From NCBI GenBank assembly GCA_034428395.1, contig DAOUHX010000320.1, forward strand, positions 1-9,490: a stretch of 9,490 nucleotides of DNA, read 5' to 3'. How positions within the stretch are numbered: position 1 is the first letter of the stretch; every line of letters begins with the position of its first letter. Source of the DNA: Bin5 sp034428395. GTDB lineage: Bacteria; Chloroflexota; Anaerolineae; Caldilineales; Caldilineaceae. The notes under the pieces are model-generated. The model did no database searches. It was not told the DNA's origin and saw nothing but the letters and a program-made list of their open reading frames with translations. Both the position numbers and the translations under genes were made by a program. Positions 1 to 7,600 of this stretch are shown one piece after another.

Positions 1-1150
1 AATACTCCGCCAGCCCTTCGTCAACCCACGGCTGGTTGACCGGATCGTTGTGGACCAGCTGATACCACCACTGATGCGCCACTTCGTGGACCGCGCGAAT
101 CTCCAGCTGGTCCCGGTAACGGTCGTACAACTGCACGCCCAGTAGAAAGGACTGCGGATACTCCATTCCCCGGAAGTTGATCGGCGCGGCCGCCACCCGC
201 AGCTCGGCATACGGATAGGGTCCGAACCAGTCGCTGTACACCCGCAGCGCCGCCGCCGTGTGCTGCAGAACGGCCCGACCCGCCTCCTCATGCTCCGGCA
301 GCCAGTAGCTCGTCACGCGCGTGCCGTAGGCCTCCAGGCTGTCCGATTGGAATCGATCGCTGAGATGGATGAAAAACTCGCGCGACCTTTCCGTCTCCCA
401 TCGGTGCAACACCCGCCCCTCGTTGACCGTTGTCGAGGTGATCAGCATCCCGCTCGTCACCGCGATCTGCTCGCTCGGCACCGTGCCGGTGACCACGAAT
501 TGGGCGATATAGTTGAACGCCGCATCCCCGCGGCTGGTGCCCCTCTCCAGCCACCAGTGCCCGGTCGCCGCGGTCGGCCCCGGCTGGTAGACCGCCAGCG
601 AGGGATAGAAGAGCGGCAGGCTCACAAAGTCCTGGCTGTAGCCGAACAGACGGTAGGCCGCGCTTGTGTCCGCGGCCCAGTGCGGGATCTCCAGCCTCCA
701 GCTCAGGTAGACGGTCGTCGTCTGCCCCCGCAGCAGCGCACGCGGCAACTCCACGCGCACAGCAGTATTCTGTTCCAGGTAGGTGAAAGGCGCGGTGCGG
801 CCCTCGACCGCCGCGTTCTGAATGCTGAACTCGGCGCCGTATTGCGGCAGCGCCGGATAGAGCCGGAAGATCAGATATGTCCAGGGGTCCGCGCTGTTGT
901 TGGGCACGCGGATGTTGGCCGTGCCCTGCAGAGAGGACAGATCGTCGCTCAGGGTGAACTCGATCGCATAGTGGGGCATCGCCTTGGCAGTCGCCTGCGA
1001 CCCATCCTCCGCCACCGTCGAAGAGCCAATCCCGCTGCAGGCTGCCAGCACCAGTATCAGCAGCAGCAGGCCAATGCCCACCGCGCCAATAGAAGCGTGA
1101 AGCTTTCTCCCCGCTCTACTCTTTACTCTCTCCTCTGTGTATGGGGGCAT
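1..1150 (-). CDS. M1-family (gluzincin) zinc metallopeptidase, lipoprotein, C-terminus beyond window
   Basis: Probably a surface-anchored zinc aminopeptidase or related M1 peptidase that trims peptides outside the cytoplasm. Numbering is from the ATG at 1150-1148. Residues 1-38 form a lipoprotein signal: a basic start (RVKSRAGRK), a hydrophobic stretch rich in L, I and V, then the lipobox LAAC with the acylated cysteine at 38. A GMEY motif (328-331) is the M1 counterpart of GAMEN, which binds the substrate N-terminus. The zinc site is HEVAH (355-359) followed by WVDEGLAEY, with the third ligand E378 exactly 18 residues after H359: HEXXH-X18-E. The gene leaves the left edge at about residue 383, so the helical C-terminal half is not visible. 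An in-frame ATG at 1177-1175 would add nine residues; the later start gives a more usual signal length, and neither has a clear ribosome binding site. It reads in the same direction as the upstream ATPase-TOPRIM operon, 114 bp away, and is probably a host gene. Confidence 0.9.
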   Translation of the reverse strand, partial: MPPYTEERVKSRAGRKLHASIGAVGIGLLLLILVLAACSGIGSSTVAEDGSQATAKAMPHYAIEFTLSDDLSSLQGTANIRVPNNSADPWTYLIFRLYPALPQYGAEFSIQNAAVEGRTAPFTYLEQNTAVRVELPRALLRGQTTTVYLSWRLEIPHWAADTSAAYRLFGYSQDFVSLPLFYPSLAVYQPGPTAATGHWWLERGTSRGDAAFNYIAQFVVTGTVPSEQIAVTSGMLITSTTVNEGRVLHRWETERSREFFIHLSDRFQSDSLEAYGTRVTSYWLPEHEEAGRAVLQHTAAALRVYSDWFGPYPYAELRVAAAPINFRGMEYPQSFLLGVQLYDRYRDQLEIRAVHEVAHQWWYQLVHNDPVNQPWVDEGLAEY

Positions 1151-1188
1151 GAAAGATAGTGTCCGCGGCTGATTCATAACAACGACAA

Positions 1189-1267
1189 GAGTTGTGACAT
1201 AAGTAACGCAGCTGGAGGAGAGTTGTGTAGCGTCAACTCAGGAGGTGAAATGTTGTCGAACAACTCA
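1189..1267. repeat. Cluster of four GAGTTG motifs, two in each orientation
   Basis: GAGTTG occurs on the plus strand at 1189-1194 and 1220-1225, and on the minus strand (read as CAACTC) at 1234-1239 and 1261-1266. The middle pair forms a perfect 6-bp inverted repeat around an 8-base loop. The last copy overlaps the stop codon of the TOPRIM-like gene, inside a second small hairpin-like stretch (GTTGT-TCG-ACAAC on the minus strand). The cluster lies between the operon end and the M1 peptidase start, so it could be an operator for the peptidase gene or a weak transcript end for the operon. There is no T-run, so a standard intrinsic terminator is unlikely. Confidence 0.3.
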
Positions 1268-1882
1268 CCCCCGCCAGCCCCGTACTATGTTACGCAAATC
1301 CTCGATGAAACGCCGCAACGCATCGTCCGCCCGCGCAGCGCGGTCGATGTCCATTTGCCGCACAATATCCTCGGCATACTCGATGCCTCCGAGGATGGGT
1401 GTGCCGCCCGCGGCGTGAATCTCTTTTATCAATTGCTCCTTGTAGCGTTCTCGGCTACACTTCCTGTCCGGCGCTTGACAGCCGCGGCCAAACACCTCTT
1501 TGAAGGCCGCGCCGTCGAGCAACAGCCAGCGCTCAACATGCGGATCGGGAATCGCAAATAGAACAGGCGCCGGGGCATCTAGGTCACCAATTTCCCTGCT
1601 GCGCTCGTTCAGTCCTTTGCAGTTGGCGTCGGTGGCAACAACTATCAGGTCTGGCCAGGGCGTGCCTTGCCTTTTCAGATCGCGAATGTAATTCCTTAGT
1701 TCGACGATGACTTTGCCGTGCCCGCCCATTGCGCTGCGCCAGTCGAGCCGCACTTCGATACCGCATTCTGCGGCAACCCTCTGCACGAGAGTGCCGATTA
1801 CCTTCTGATGCGCGTAATCCTCCACAAAGAGCGCAATATAGCGCTCAGACAACGAAGCGATAGCGCCTTGAACACTACGCAT
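1265..1882 (-). CDS. TOPRIM/DUF4276-like protein, putative nuclease partner of the upstream ATPase
   Basis: A 205-residue protein, second gene of a two-gene operon. I chose the ATG at 1882-1880 because GGGGA lies six bases upstream and the start overlaps the ATPase stop by 8 bp (ATGCGTAG), which is typical translational coupling. A GTG at 1894 would add four residues. With the ATG start, the TOPRIM-like features are: an N-terminal strand ending in LFVED with E21; a glycine-rich turn GGHGK (about 53-57); a strand IVVATDANCKG with D85 and N87 where canonical TOPRIM folds have DxD; then IPDPHVERWLLLD (about 111-123), a motif style I associate with small DUF4276/RloB-like partners of AAA ATPases. 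In systems such as PARIS the TOPRIM subunit is the nuclease effector held by the ATPase until infection; I infer a similar role. No membrane segment is visible. The exact family name is uncertain. Confidence 0.75.
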   Translation of the reverse strand: MRSVQGAIASLSERYIALFVEDYAHQKVIGTLVQRVAAECGIEVRLDWRSAMGGHGKVIVELRNYIRDLKRQGTPWPDLIVVATDANCKGLNERSREIGDLDAPAPVLFAIPDPHVERWLLLDGAAFKEVFGRGCQAPDRKCSRERYKEQLIKEIHAAGGTPILGGIEYAEDIVRQMDIDRAARADDALRRFIEDLRNIVRGWRG

Positions 1883-3188
1883 CGAAGTCCCCACGCATCA
1901 TGCGCTCCGACACGGGGAGTTTCTCCTGCCCGTCACAGAACGCCCTATCGATATCACCGCCTCGTCCCAATGGCCCCCAACTCGTGGCAAAGGGATCGAT
2001 GCGGGTACGGCGATTCAGGCGGCGCACTACGTACAGGCAATCGTCGGCCAGCAGATCGGGCAGGATCGGCGAGTGCGTTGTGATGATGTGCTGAGTCTGA
2101 TTGCGTATCTCTTGTGTTTTCAGTAGTTCCGCGATCAGTTGAATCCGGCGCGGGTGAACCCCGTTCTCCGGCTCCTCGAACCCGACCAGTCCCGGGGCAT
2201 CCTCAACTCCGGTCAGCGCCAACAACCCGAGTAGTCGCAACGTGCCTTCAGAGAGCACGCGCGCCGGCATTGCCACACCGCCTTCTTTGAGGCGCAGTTC
2301 TACCTCACCGAGATCACTTACATCGACTTCAATGCCTTCGAAATTGGGCACGAGTGTATGCAGCGCCCTTTCGACTGCTTTGAACCGGCTTGCGTCAAGC
2401 GCCTTCATCGTATTAAGAAAAGCGGCGAGCTCCTCCCCCATAAGACCCAGATGACGCACTTCTTTGACCGGATTGGCCGCCCGCATTCGTTCACGTGGTT
2501 CGAAGTAGAAAAACAGCCAGTGTTCCAATTCCCGTCGCGCAGCCACCAGATGCGGATAGTGCGGAGGATAATGCGGCATCGAGAGGATACTGTGGTCTAG
2601 GTAGCGATCATAGTAAGTAGGGTGCGCCTGCCCTTCTAGTCGCAGGTGGATCTTCTCATCCTGTTTCTCAATAAAGGGCTTGCGTTTGCCCGTAGGCTCG
2701 CCATCGGAGTTCAATGCGGCCAAGTATTCGTCGGTCACGCGCACAATGCCCGACTGAGGCAGCATTTCCACCTCGATGCGGTAGCGCAGATCCCGTTCGC
2801 GCACGCGGGCGGGGACCTTGTCGCTCTCCTTGACCCCGGTCTCGCCGGCCGGCCGACGCATCTCCTGTATCTCACGGTTAACGGCAGAAATGATCGCATC
2901 GGACAGGCTCAAATCAGCTTCGATAGAGAAGCACAGCCGTTCCTGTTCAAGCAGTCCTCTAATTCCCCTCTCTCCGATGGTAAAGGATTCAAGCGGCTTG
3001 CCCCTGTAAGGGGGATCAAACGCCTCCTTCAGCGTCCGGCTCGTCCCCAATTTCGACAGCAGTTGCAGCGCGTCCAAGAAGTTGCTCTTGCCCGCGGCAT
3101 TCGGCCCGAACAGGACTACAAGCTGAGACAGATGCACTTCAACGTCTTCAAGAGACTTGTAACCGCGAATATGTATACGCTTCAGCAT
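1875..3188 (-). CDS. AAA_15/AAA_21-type (OLD/RecF-like) ABC-fold ATPase, first gene of a candidate defence operon
   Basis: A 437-residue cytosolic ATPase. The N-terminus (LKRIHIRGYKSLEDVEV) is the usual opening of RecF/OLD-like ATPases. Walker A is GPNAAGKS at 28-35; the ABC signature is LSEGTLR at 312-318; Walker B is GFEEPENGVHP with the acidic pair E338/E339; the H-loop is TTHSP with H372. The middle (about 85-300) is the variable insertion that usually holds a coiled coil; here it is short and rich in charged residues. There is no fused TOPRIM domain, unlike classical OLD nucleases. Instead a separate TOPRIM-like protein follows with an 8-bp gene overlap, as in split ATPase/TOPRIM systems. 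The ATG at 3188 has GGAG eight bases upstream. Such ATPases act as sensors or scaffolds that control the nuclease; that role here is inferred. Retron, AbiL and simple DNA-repair ATPases share this fold and cannot be excluded. Confidence 0.88.
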   Translation of the reverse strand: MLKRIHIRGYKSLEDVEVHLSQLVVLFGPNAAGKSNFLDALQLLSKLGTSRTLKEAFDPPYRGKPLESFTIGERGIRGLLEQERLCFSIEADLSLSDAIISAVNREIQEMRRPAGETGVKESDKVPARVRERDLRYRIEVEMLPQSGIVRVTDEYLAALNSDGEPTGKRKPFIEKQDEKIHLRLEGQAHPTYYDRYLDHSILSMPHYPPHYPHLVAARRELEHWLFFYFEPRERMRAANPVKEVRHLGLMGEELAAFLNTMKALDASRFKAVERALHTLVPNFEGIEVDVSDLGEVELRLKEGGVAMPARVLSEGTLRLLGLLALTGVEDAPGLVGFEEPENGVHPRRIQLIAELLKTQEIRNQTQHIITTHSPILPDLLADDCLYVVRRLNRRTRIDPFATSWGPLGRGGDIDRAFCDGQEKLPVSERMMRGDFDA

Positions 3189-3189
3189 G

Positions 3190-3202
3190 GTGGAGTCTCC
3201 AC
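3190..3202 (-). promoter_or_regulatory. 13-bp perfect palindrome over the ribosome binding site of the ATPase gene
   Basis: GTGGAG at 3190-3195 and CTCCAC at 3197-3202 are exact inverted repeats around one central base. On the minus strand the GGAG of the Shine-Dalgarno sequence lies in the upstream arm and the ATG begins one base after the other arm. The centre is too tight for a good hairpin without opening bases, so a protein operator or a weak RNA fold that masks the ribosome binding site are both possible; it may also be chance. Confidence 0.3.
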
Positions 3203-3387
3203 AAAGCGGCCTTATGACGATCTGCTTGTTGCCGAATGCAACTTCCTTTCTCTTGCAACTGGCGAACAGCCGATGCCTGAAACGCTTTTGTCCAGTCCGG
3301 CACGGTTCCGCATGACTGCTCTGTGCCTTGTTTTCCTTCTACAATAATAACATAATCGGACTGTATACGATAAAATAGGCACGGATG

Positions 3388-3396
3388 TGCTACAAT
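3388..3396 (+). promoter_or_regulatory. Extended -10 promoter element for ogt
   Basis: TGCTACAAT matches the extended -10 pattern (TGn followed by a TATAAT-like hexamer, here TACAAT at 3391-3396) in an AT-rich stretch (about 3335-3400). No convincing -35 is seen, as is allowed for extended -10 promoters. Initiation would fall near 3403, leaving a leader of about 30 bases before the ogt ATG at 3433. The same AT-rich stretch must hold the divergent promoter for the ATPase operon, which I could not place with confidence. Confidence 0.4.
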
Positions 3397-3432
3397 GGCA
3401 ATCTGACATCTACGCGAATCAAGGTTCATGCA

Positions 3433-3936
3433 ATGTCTTTATCGATCACACGCTACCGCTCCCCCATCGGCGCCATCGAAATCCGCGCCACCGCCGTGGC
3501 CGTAACTGCAGTCGAATATGTCGAGGACCGGCCGGCCGTTGACGCAATCCGACGCGAGCCCGCCACAGCCCCTGCGGGCGCGCATCCGCTCCTCGAAGAG
3601 GCGCAGCGTCAGCTGGCTGCCTATTTCGCCGGTTCGCTGCGCTGCTTCGACCTGCCCCTGGCCCTCGAAGGCACGCCCTTTCAGCGCCAGGTCTGGCAGC
3701 AGCTTCTCAGCGTCGGCTACGGCGAGACCGCAAGTTACGGCGCGATCGCCGCGGCCATCGACAACCCCAAAGCCGTGCGCGCCGTCGGCGCGGCCAACGG
3801 ACGCAACCCGGTTGCGATCATCGTGCCCTGTCACCGTATCATCGGCAGCGGGGGCCGGGCGAAGATGACCGGCTACGGCGGCGGGCTGTGGCGTAAGGAA
3901 TGGCTGTTGCGGCACGAGGGTGTGTTGTTGGTGTGA
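3433..3936 (+). CDS. ogt: Ogt/MGMT-type methylated-DNA--protein-cysteine methyltransferase
   Basis: A 167-residue suicide repair enzyme that moves the alkyl group from O6-alkylguanine in DNA onto its own cysteine. The catalytic motif IVPCHRIIGS is present with C133. Upstream, TPFQRQVWQQL and GYGETASYGAIA belong to the DNA-binding helix-turn-helix, and the tail GYGGGLWRKEWLLRHE closes the active-site domain. Length suits a stand-alone Ogt; there is no Ada N-terminal domain. Between IIGS and TGY the loop reads GGRAKM, about two residues longer than in typical Ogt proteins. I chose the ATG at 3433 because AAGG lies eight bases upstream and the product begins with the family-like SITRYRSPIGAIEI; an upstream in-frame ATG at 3385 overlaps the likely promoter. 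The gene is divergent from the ATPase operon and convergent with the fragment at 3975-4340, with a 38-bp gap. A broken second copy of its 3' part lies at 8624-8739. Confidence 0.93.
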   Translation: MSLSITRYRSPIGAIEIRATAVAVTAVEYVEDRPAVDAIRREPATAPAGAHPLLEEAQRQLAAYFAGSLRCFDLPLALEGTPFQRQVWQQLLSVGYGETASYGAIAAAIDNPKAVRAVGAANGRNPVAIIVPCHRIIGSGGRAKMTGYGGGLWRKEWLLRHEGVLLV

Positions 3937-3974
3937 GGGGGAGGGGGCAGCCGTGGCGGCCGGCGCGGTTGGGA

Positions 3975-4340
3975 CTACGAATCCGGCTGGAACACCAGCT
4001 CCGGCAGGACCACTTCCCAGCGGTCGCACTGTAGGCAGTTTCGGTACTGCTGTTCTGACTGCTCGCGGCTCCAGGTGGCGATGGCATGGACCTTGGCGGA
4101 GATGCAGCGCATCCCCGCCGGCGCCTCGAAACTGCCGGCAAGTTGTCCCACGACCACTCCGTTGTGATCCAGCAACTCCCAACGCTTCGCTCCGATGCGC
4201 ACCTGCAATTGATCGCTCGCTGTGAGCGCAGCGATCGCGCCATGAATCCGATGGTTGGGATGCCTGTACCTCGCGAAACTCAGAAAGACCTCGCGCAGGC
4301 TAAGCTCTTTGTGTAAGCGGGCGAGTTTCGGTGGTATCAC
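3975..4340 (-). pseudogene. C-terminal remnant of a larger protein, possibly a RecQ-like helicase
   Basis: An open frame of 121 codons from a GTG at 4340, with a stop codon four codons upstream and no good ribosome binding site. It therefore looks like the surviving tail of a longer gene rather than a whole one. Visible patterns are QVRIGAKRWELLDHNGVVVG, a small beta-rich segment, and the ending CDRWEVVLPELVFQPDS with a compact, charged character. From memory this resembles the extreme C-terminus of very long RecQ-family helicases that carry an N-terminal DEDD exonuclease; I cannot verify that here. Translation is clean to the stop, unlike the antisense frames. It could instead be an intact small protein of unknown function. 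A minus-strand piece at 9250-9401 may be the head of the same ancestral gene. Confidence 0.45.
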
Positions 4341-4666
4341 TTCCGTCGGCTATTCTCCCAAAAAACCAATAGCGTCATTGCATAATATGTCGATATGTAC
4401 TAATTTATGCGGATTGACCCATTAGGGCATTACCACTCCAAACGTCACCGGAAGGTTGTCGTCTTGAGTAGCCTGAGACTTCCTTGCCAAGCCCCCGCCA
4501 TTTCGAAATAGGGAGTTCAATTAAAGTGGCACTTAGGCGAGTCGAAAGGTGACAGAGACGCCACACAAGCAATGTAAATCTTCGTCGTTGCATTGCACTG
4601 AGACTTCGCTGGGTGGACGCGACTATCGTGACCCTCTTGAAGACCGCCAAGTAAGATACCTACTTT
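4341..4666. other. AT-rich intergenic region upstream of the helicase-nuclease gene
   Basis: No convincing gene on either strand. The left part is distinctly AT-rich. It holds an inverted repeat GCATAA (4380-4385) / TTATGC (4405-4410) enclosing two ATATGT units, and a second inverted pair GCAATG (4569-4574) / CATTGC (4591-4596). The helicase promoter should lie here, but no clean -35/-10 pair stands out and the ATG at 4667 has no clear Shine-Dalgarno sequence. The composition change from the flanking coding DNA suits a junction between acquired and resident sequence. Confidence 0.4.
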
Positions 4667-7600
4667 ATGCCTCGTCCAAACGCTGCTCGCATTGAAGCCG
4701 TCGTTCGGGCCACCGAACGGTGGCAGAAAGATCTAGTCGACACCTCTGGACGCAACCGCCTTCGCCGATTCCGTGATCTAAAGACCGGCACGTTAGATCT
4801 CACCCCGGGTCGAGCAGTCGGACTTGACGTAACAATGCTGGACCGGCTTATAGCGGACAAACCTGTCAGACTAGGGGATCTCTTTCCTTACAAAGCATTC
4901 GCCTCCGCGGCCTTTGACGACGCCCGTCGCCGTCTCATTGCCATCCACAAGACGGCCCTTACGAACCTTGAAGAGAAAGGCATCGAGACGCTGTTTGCCG
5001 GAATTGGGCTCGCGACATGGAAAATCGAGTCCGGGACCCCACCGAACGCGCCGGTGATTCTCCTCCCGCTTTCAGTCGAATCCACAGGAGCTGCCATTCG
5101 TGACTTCAGGATCAAAGTTGCGGGCGACGCTCATCTCAACCCGGTGCTGGCCCACATCCTTCGTTCTGAACACGACATCGACACTGTCAATGAACAGGCA
5201 GCCGTGGTTGAAAACGCCTCCACGAGCCTTGATGGATTCCTGGCCCTGATAGACAAACTCGCGCTGTCGTGGAAGGGCCTTCCCGACCTGGTCATTGACC
5301 GACGTGCCGTGGTCGCCAACTTCTCCTACTCCACGATGCCGCTGGTAAATGAGCTTGGGCAAAATGGTGAACTGTTCGCTGCAAGCGACATCGTCGCCGC
5401 TATCGCTGGTGATGGAGAGGCGCGTGAGGCTCTCGCCTCTCGTATCTGCGATCCAAATCCCTACCAGCCCGACATTGATCCACCCTCGAATGAATTTCTC
5501 ATACTTGACGCCGATTCCAGCCAGCACGAGGCCATCAATCGAGTGCTTGGAGGCGAGTCGCTCGTAATCCAGGGGCCACCCGGTACTGGCAAGTCCCAAA
5601 CTATCGCCAACCTGATCACGTCGCTGATTGCCAAAGGCAAACGTGTGCTCTTCGTCGCCGAGAAAAGAGCTGCAATCGAAGCCGTTACGAAACGGCTGGA
5701 GATAGTGGGCCTAAGTGATCTTGTCATGGACATGCATGGTGGCATCTCCTCCCGGCGTGACTTCGCACGAACGCTCCACGCCTCTCTCGAACATGTTGCC
5801 ACGATCCCTGCACATGACTACTCGCCCCTGCACCGGCGGCTTCAGGCATGTCGTAATTCCCTTATCGAGAATAACGCCGCCCTGCATACCCCACGCGCTC
5901 CATGGAATCTCAGCGTGTTTGACTTGCGTGAGCGACTTCTCGCCATTCCCGAGTGTGCTCATACCAAACTGCGAATATCTACCAAGGCCGCTCAGGCCAT
6001 CTATACGGAAGGTTTCGAGAGGCTAGCACGCGGGACTGAAGAGTGGGTCGGGCTAGGTGGGCATGAATTGGCAGAGAAACACCCAGAGTGGTGGCGCAGT
6101 TCCATAACCACGCCAGAGGAGGCGCGCCAAGCGTTTGAATTGGTCAGCGGTTTCGTAGACAATCTACTTCCCAGTGCCCGGGACGCCCTTTTTGCAGCAC
6201 TTGACGAGACCAAACTCTCCCGGCCGGCGACAGTTGTTGAGTGGGGTAGGACGGCACGGTTTCTCCTGGTGGCAAGCGGGCCGCGGTGGGCGCGGATATG
6301 GACTCAGGTGGTTTCGAGAGAGTACAGGAAAGCTAGACAGGCGTTGGGTGCCCCTAGTTCGCTCTCTCTCGCACCGGAGTTGCTGAGTCGTTTGAAGGAG
6401 AGCGTAAACGCCCTCATTGCAGGATTTTCCAATCTTGCCGCGGTGGCTGGAATCGACGAGCTGGATGTAATGTCACACACGGATTTGGCCTTGACACTGG
6501 ACCGGATGGTATCCGGTCGAATTGCCGTCGCGAACCTGCCTCGTATCCGCAAGCTAGAGGCGCAGTTTGAAACGGCCGGGATCGAGAACGTCATTGAGCA
6601 AGTCGGTAAGGACATACCAAAAGAGTATAGTGTGTGCGCTGTCGAATACGCGTGGCTGGGACGGATTCTTGACGACCTTGAGTTTGAAGACAGACGTATC
6701 GCCGCCTTCGACAGCGGCACACACTCTCGCCATCGCGATGAATATGTTGAGACCGATTGCCAACATCGTGACTCTACCCCCCTTCGCGTGCGCCGCCTCA
6801 CCGCTGAAGCCATCATTGCAGCGATGAATAGCCATCCAGAGCAAGCAACTTTGGTCCGCAAAGAGGCGGCAAAGAAACGCCGTCATCTCAGCGTCCGTCA
6901 ACTCTGGGGAAAAGCTCCCCACGTTCTCTCCACGCTTCACCCCTGCTGGACAATGTCGCCTATCCTGGCAGCCGAAATGATTCCAGCAGGCCTACAACTG
7001 TTCGACGTTGTCATATTCGATGAGGCTTCACAGATTCCCCCAGCGGAAGCGATCGGTAGCCTTGCTCGCGCTCCCCAGACTGTGATCGCGGGAGATAGCC
7101 ACCAGCTTCCACCAACCTCATTCTTCGGCCGCGGCCCGGGAGATGATGACGAGGATGAAGATGAAGGCGATCTGTCGCTGACCAGGGACATCGAGTCACT
7201 TCTTGACGCTGCCGGCGCCCTTCTTCGTGATAAGACGCTGCAATGGCACTATCGCAGCCGCGACGACCGTCTAATCGCATTCTCCAACAACCACATATAT
7301 GGAGGAGCTTTGACAGCATTCCCCGGCGCGATAGTGAGCACTCCGGTTACTCACCACCTAATACCCTATCGTCCTATTCTTGGTGTACGAGGCACGCGCT
7401 CTAACCCTGACGAAGTCGAAAAGGTCGTCGATCTCGTCCTCAAACACGCCAGTGAGTCTCCGCATGAAACGCTCGGAGTCATCGCCTTCGGCCAGCATCA
7501 TGCAGACAATATTGACAACGCGCTCGTGCGCCGTCTTGGTGAATTGCATGATCCTTCGCTCGACGAATTCTTTTCCGAAAAGAATGAAGAGCGCTTCTTT

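Noticed and set aside
260..1159. 299-codon plus-strand open frame
   Set aside because: It is antisense to the M1 peptidase, is arginine-rich with no family motif, and is explained by the high GC content of the real minus-strand gene.
1223..1561. Plus-strand open frame with an in-frame ATG at 1250 behind a strong AGGAGGTGA ribosome-binding-like sequence
   Set aside because: Beyond the first few codons it is wholly antisense to the TOPRIM-like gene, whose motifs are clear; the good SD-like sequence appears to be chance.
2646..3347. 233-codon plus-strand open frame
   Set aside because: Antisense to the ATPase gene and running through its start region, with no recognisable motif.
3148..3429. 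Minus-strand 93-codon frame upstream of the ATPase, considered as a third operon gene or antitoxin
   Set aside because: It crosses the AT-rich divergent promoter region, overlaps the ATPase in another frame, and shows no coding pattern or motif.
3937..3974. Possible terminator between ogt and the convergent fragment
   Set aside because: GC-rich with a short GCCG/CGGC pairing but no T-run on either strand and no stable stem visible.
3439..4182. 247-codon minus-strand frame
   Set aside because: Antisense to ogt and out of frame with the 3975-4340 fragment; rich in G, A and R from GC bias.
4405..4650. 81-codon minus-strand frame upstream of the helicase
   Set aside because: Starts with TTG, lacks a ribosome binding site and has no family pattern; could be a scrap but not supportable.
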